The position numbers and the translations under genes are program-made. The notes under the pieces are model-generated. The model did not search any database, had not been told where the DNA came from, and was given only the letters and a program-made list of their open reading frames with translations. DNA of 14,421 bases, from assembly GCA_035315685.1 (NCBI GenBank), contig DATFXR010000577.1:1-14421 (forward strand), read 5' to 3'. The DNA comes from QHWK01 sp035315685 (GTDB lineage: Bacteria; Acidobacteriota; Vicinamibacteria; Vicinamibacterales; CAVVIG01). Positions within the stretch are counted from its first letter, which is position 1; every line of letters starts with the position of its first letter. Shown in pieces: positions 12,696 through 14,421 of this stretch.

Positions 12696-13346
12696 ATGAA
12701 AAGCGCAGCCATCCTGGCTGGTGGTCGGGCGACGCGATTCGGCGGACGCGACAAGAGCGCGCTGCTCGTCGACGGTCGTTCGATCCTCGAGCGCCAGGTG
12801 GCGGAACTGTCGACGGTCGTGGACGATCTGATGATCGTCGCCTCGGGCGACGGCGCGCGCGGCCCTGCGGACGGCGACCGCGCGCGAGGGATCCAGCCAG
12901 TCGACGTGGCGCAACGGCTTCAGCCGACCGCCCGGAGCATTACCGATATCATTCCCGGCTGCGGACCGCTCGGCGCTCTGCACGCGGCGCTGACCGAGAT
13001 GCGCAGCGATCGCGTGCTGGTCGTCGCATGCGACATGCCGTACGTGGAGGCCGCGCTGGCCGACTTCCTGTTGTCGATCGCCGACGACGCGGCGATTGTC
13101 GTTCCCGAGACCGATCGCGGCTATCATCCGCTGTGTGCTGTGTACACTCGCGCGTGTCTGGAACCGGTGGCCGCTCGGCTGGCGGAGCGGCGTCTGATGA
13201 TGCGCGATCTGTTCGACGACGTCCCCACGCGCATCGTGACGGCTGAGGAGTTGAGCCGGTTCGGCGCGCCGTCGCGGCTCCTTGCCAACGTGAACACGCC
13301 GGCCGAGTACGCGCGCCTCGAGGCGCTCCAAGGTCACAAACTGTAA
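12696..13346 (+). CDS. mobA: Molybdenum cofactor guanylyltransferase MobA
   Basis: 216 residues. MobA attaches GMP from GTP to molybdopterin, forming the guanine-dinucleotide cofactor used by enzymes of the DMSO-reductase family. The nucleotide-binding signature is at the N-terminus: AAILAGGRATRFGGRDKSAL (family LAGGxSxRMGxDKxxL). The substrate loop IIPGCGPLGALHAAL follows, then the metal/GTP motif VVACDMPYV and the C-terminal NVNTPAEYARLE (family NxNTPxD). It is about 20 residues longer than E. coli MobA (194). The extra falls between the second strand (LMIVASGDGA) and the PGxGPLG loop, a region rich in Asp, Gly and Arg. The gene is divergent from the V4R-like gene with 19 bases or less between starts, and 56 bases precede argS. 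No molybdoenzyme gene is visible nearby. No strong Shine-Dalgarno; AGAGTAAG lies about 11 nt upstream. Confidence 0.9.
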   Translation: MKSAAILAGGRATRFGGRDKSALLVDGRSILERQVAELSTVVDDLMIVASGDGARGPADGDRARGIQPVDVAQRLQPTARSITDIIPGCGPLGALHAALTEMRSDRVLVVACDMPYVEAALADFLLSIADDAAIVVPETDRGYHPLCAVYTRACLEPVAARLAERRLMMRDLFDDVPTRIVTAEELSRFGAPSRLLANVNTPAEYARLEALQGHKL

Positions 13347-13402
13347 TCGTATCACGTGTTTACCGGCAGACCAGACGGCCTGCGCGACGACAGTATCTCT
13401 CC

Positions 13403-14421
<1,019 letters not shown>

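Overview
The window looks like ordinary chromosome from a high-GC, Gram-negative-type bacterium. It encodes Lnt, secreted and periplasmic proteins, and a SPOR protein whose N-terminus is of a type I associate with Acidobacteriota. An acidobacterial (Vicinamibacteria-like) origin is my best inference; no rRNA or other decisive marker is present. Both window edges cut genes: a class A penicillin-binding protein at the left and arginyl-tRNA synthetase (argS) at the right. I see no tRNA, rRNA, CRISPR array, transposase, phage gene or origin.

Layout: (1) 2-571, 3' end of a PBP1A-type gene (+). (2) 680-2999, three small secreted proteins: a Vgb-like seven-bladed propeller (-), diverging from a CxxCH/Reeler-like protein (+), which converges on a CHRD-domain protein (-). 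The two convergent gaps (572-679 and 2337-2441) are each filled by a long, almost perfectly symmetric hairpin element with the same 14-bp palindromic core. A half copy lies at 3151-3168. (3) 10393-3197, a tight minus-strand operon of six genes: SPOR protein, lnt, prfB, murJ, a polytopic membrane protein of unknown function, and an SGNH-hydrolase-like protein. Junctions are overlaps of 16, 8, 4 and 4 bases plus one 10-base gap. An extended -10 promoter sits directly before the SPOR start. (4) 12676-10473, a two-gene minus-strand unit: a V4R-like protein coupled by a GTGA overlap to a secreted FlgO/TPR protein. (5) 12696-13346 mobA (+), then argS (+) from 13403, running off the window.

Functionally, the operon joins cell-envelope building (lipoprotein N-acylation by Lnt, lipid II flipping by MurJ, peptidoglycan binding by the SPOR protein) with translation termination (RF2). 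It ends in two envelope genes that may serve glycan synthesis or modification; that last role is inference from context.

The points most worth checking are about gene expression. prfB needs a programmed +1 frameshift at UGA codon 26, so a naive caller will truncate it. lnt has no ATG/GTG/TTG before its conserved N-terminal segment. murJ can only start at a TTG before a repeat hairpin, so an 18-nt-period repeat is translated as its N-terminal leader. argS carries a charged insertion built on an inverted repeat. I did not find a convincing new defence, mobile or biosynthetic system; the best candidates for new biology are the palindromic repeat family and the repeat-derived coding insertions.
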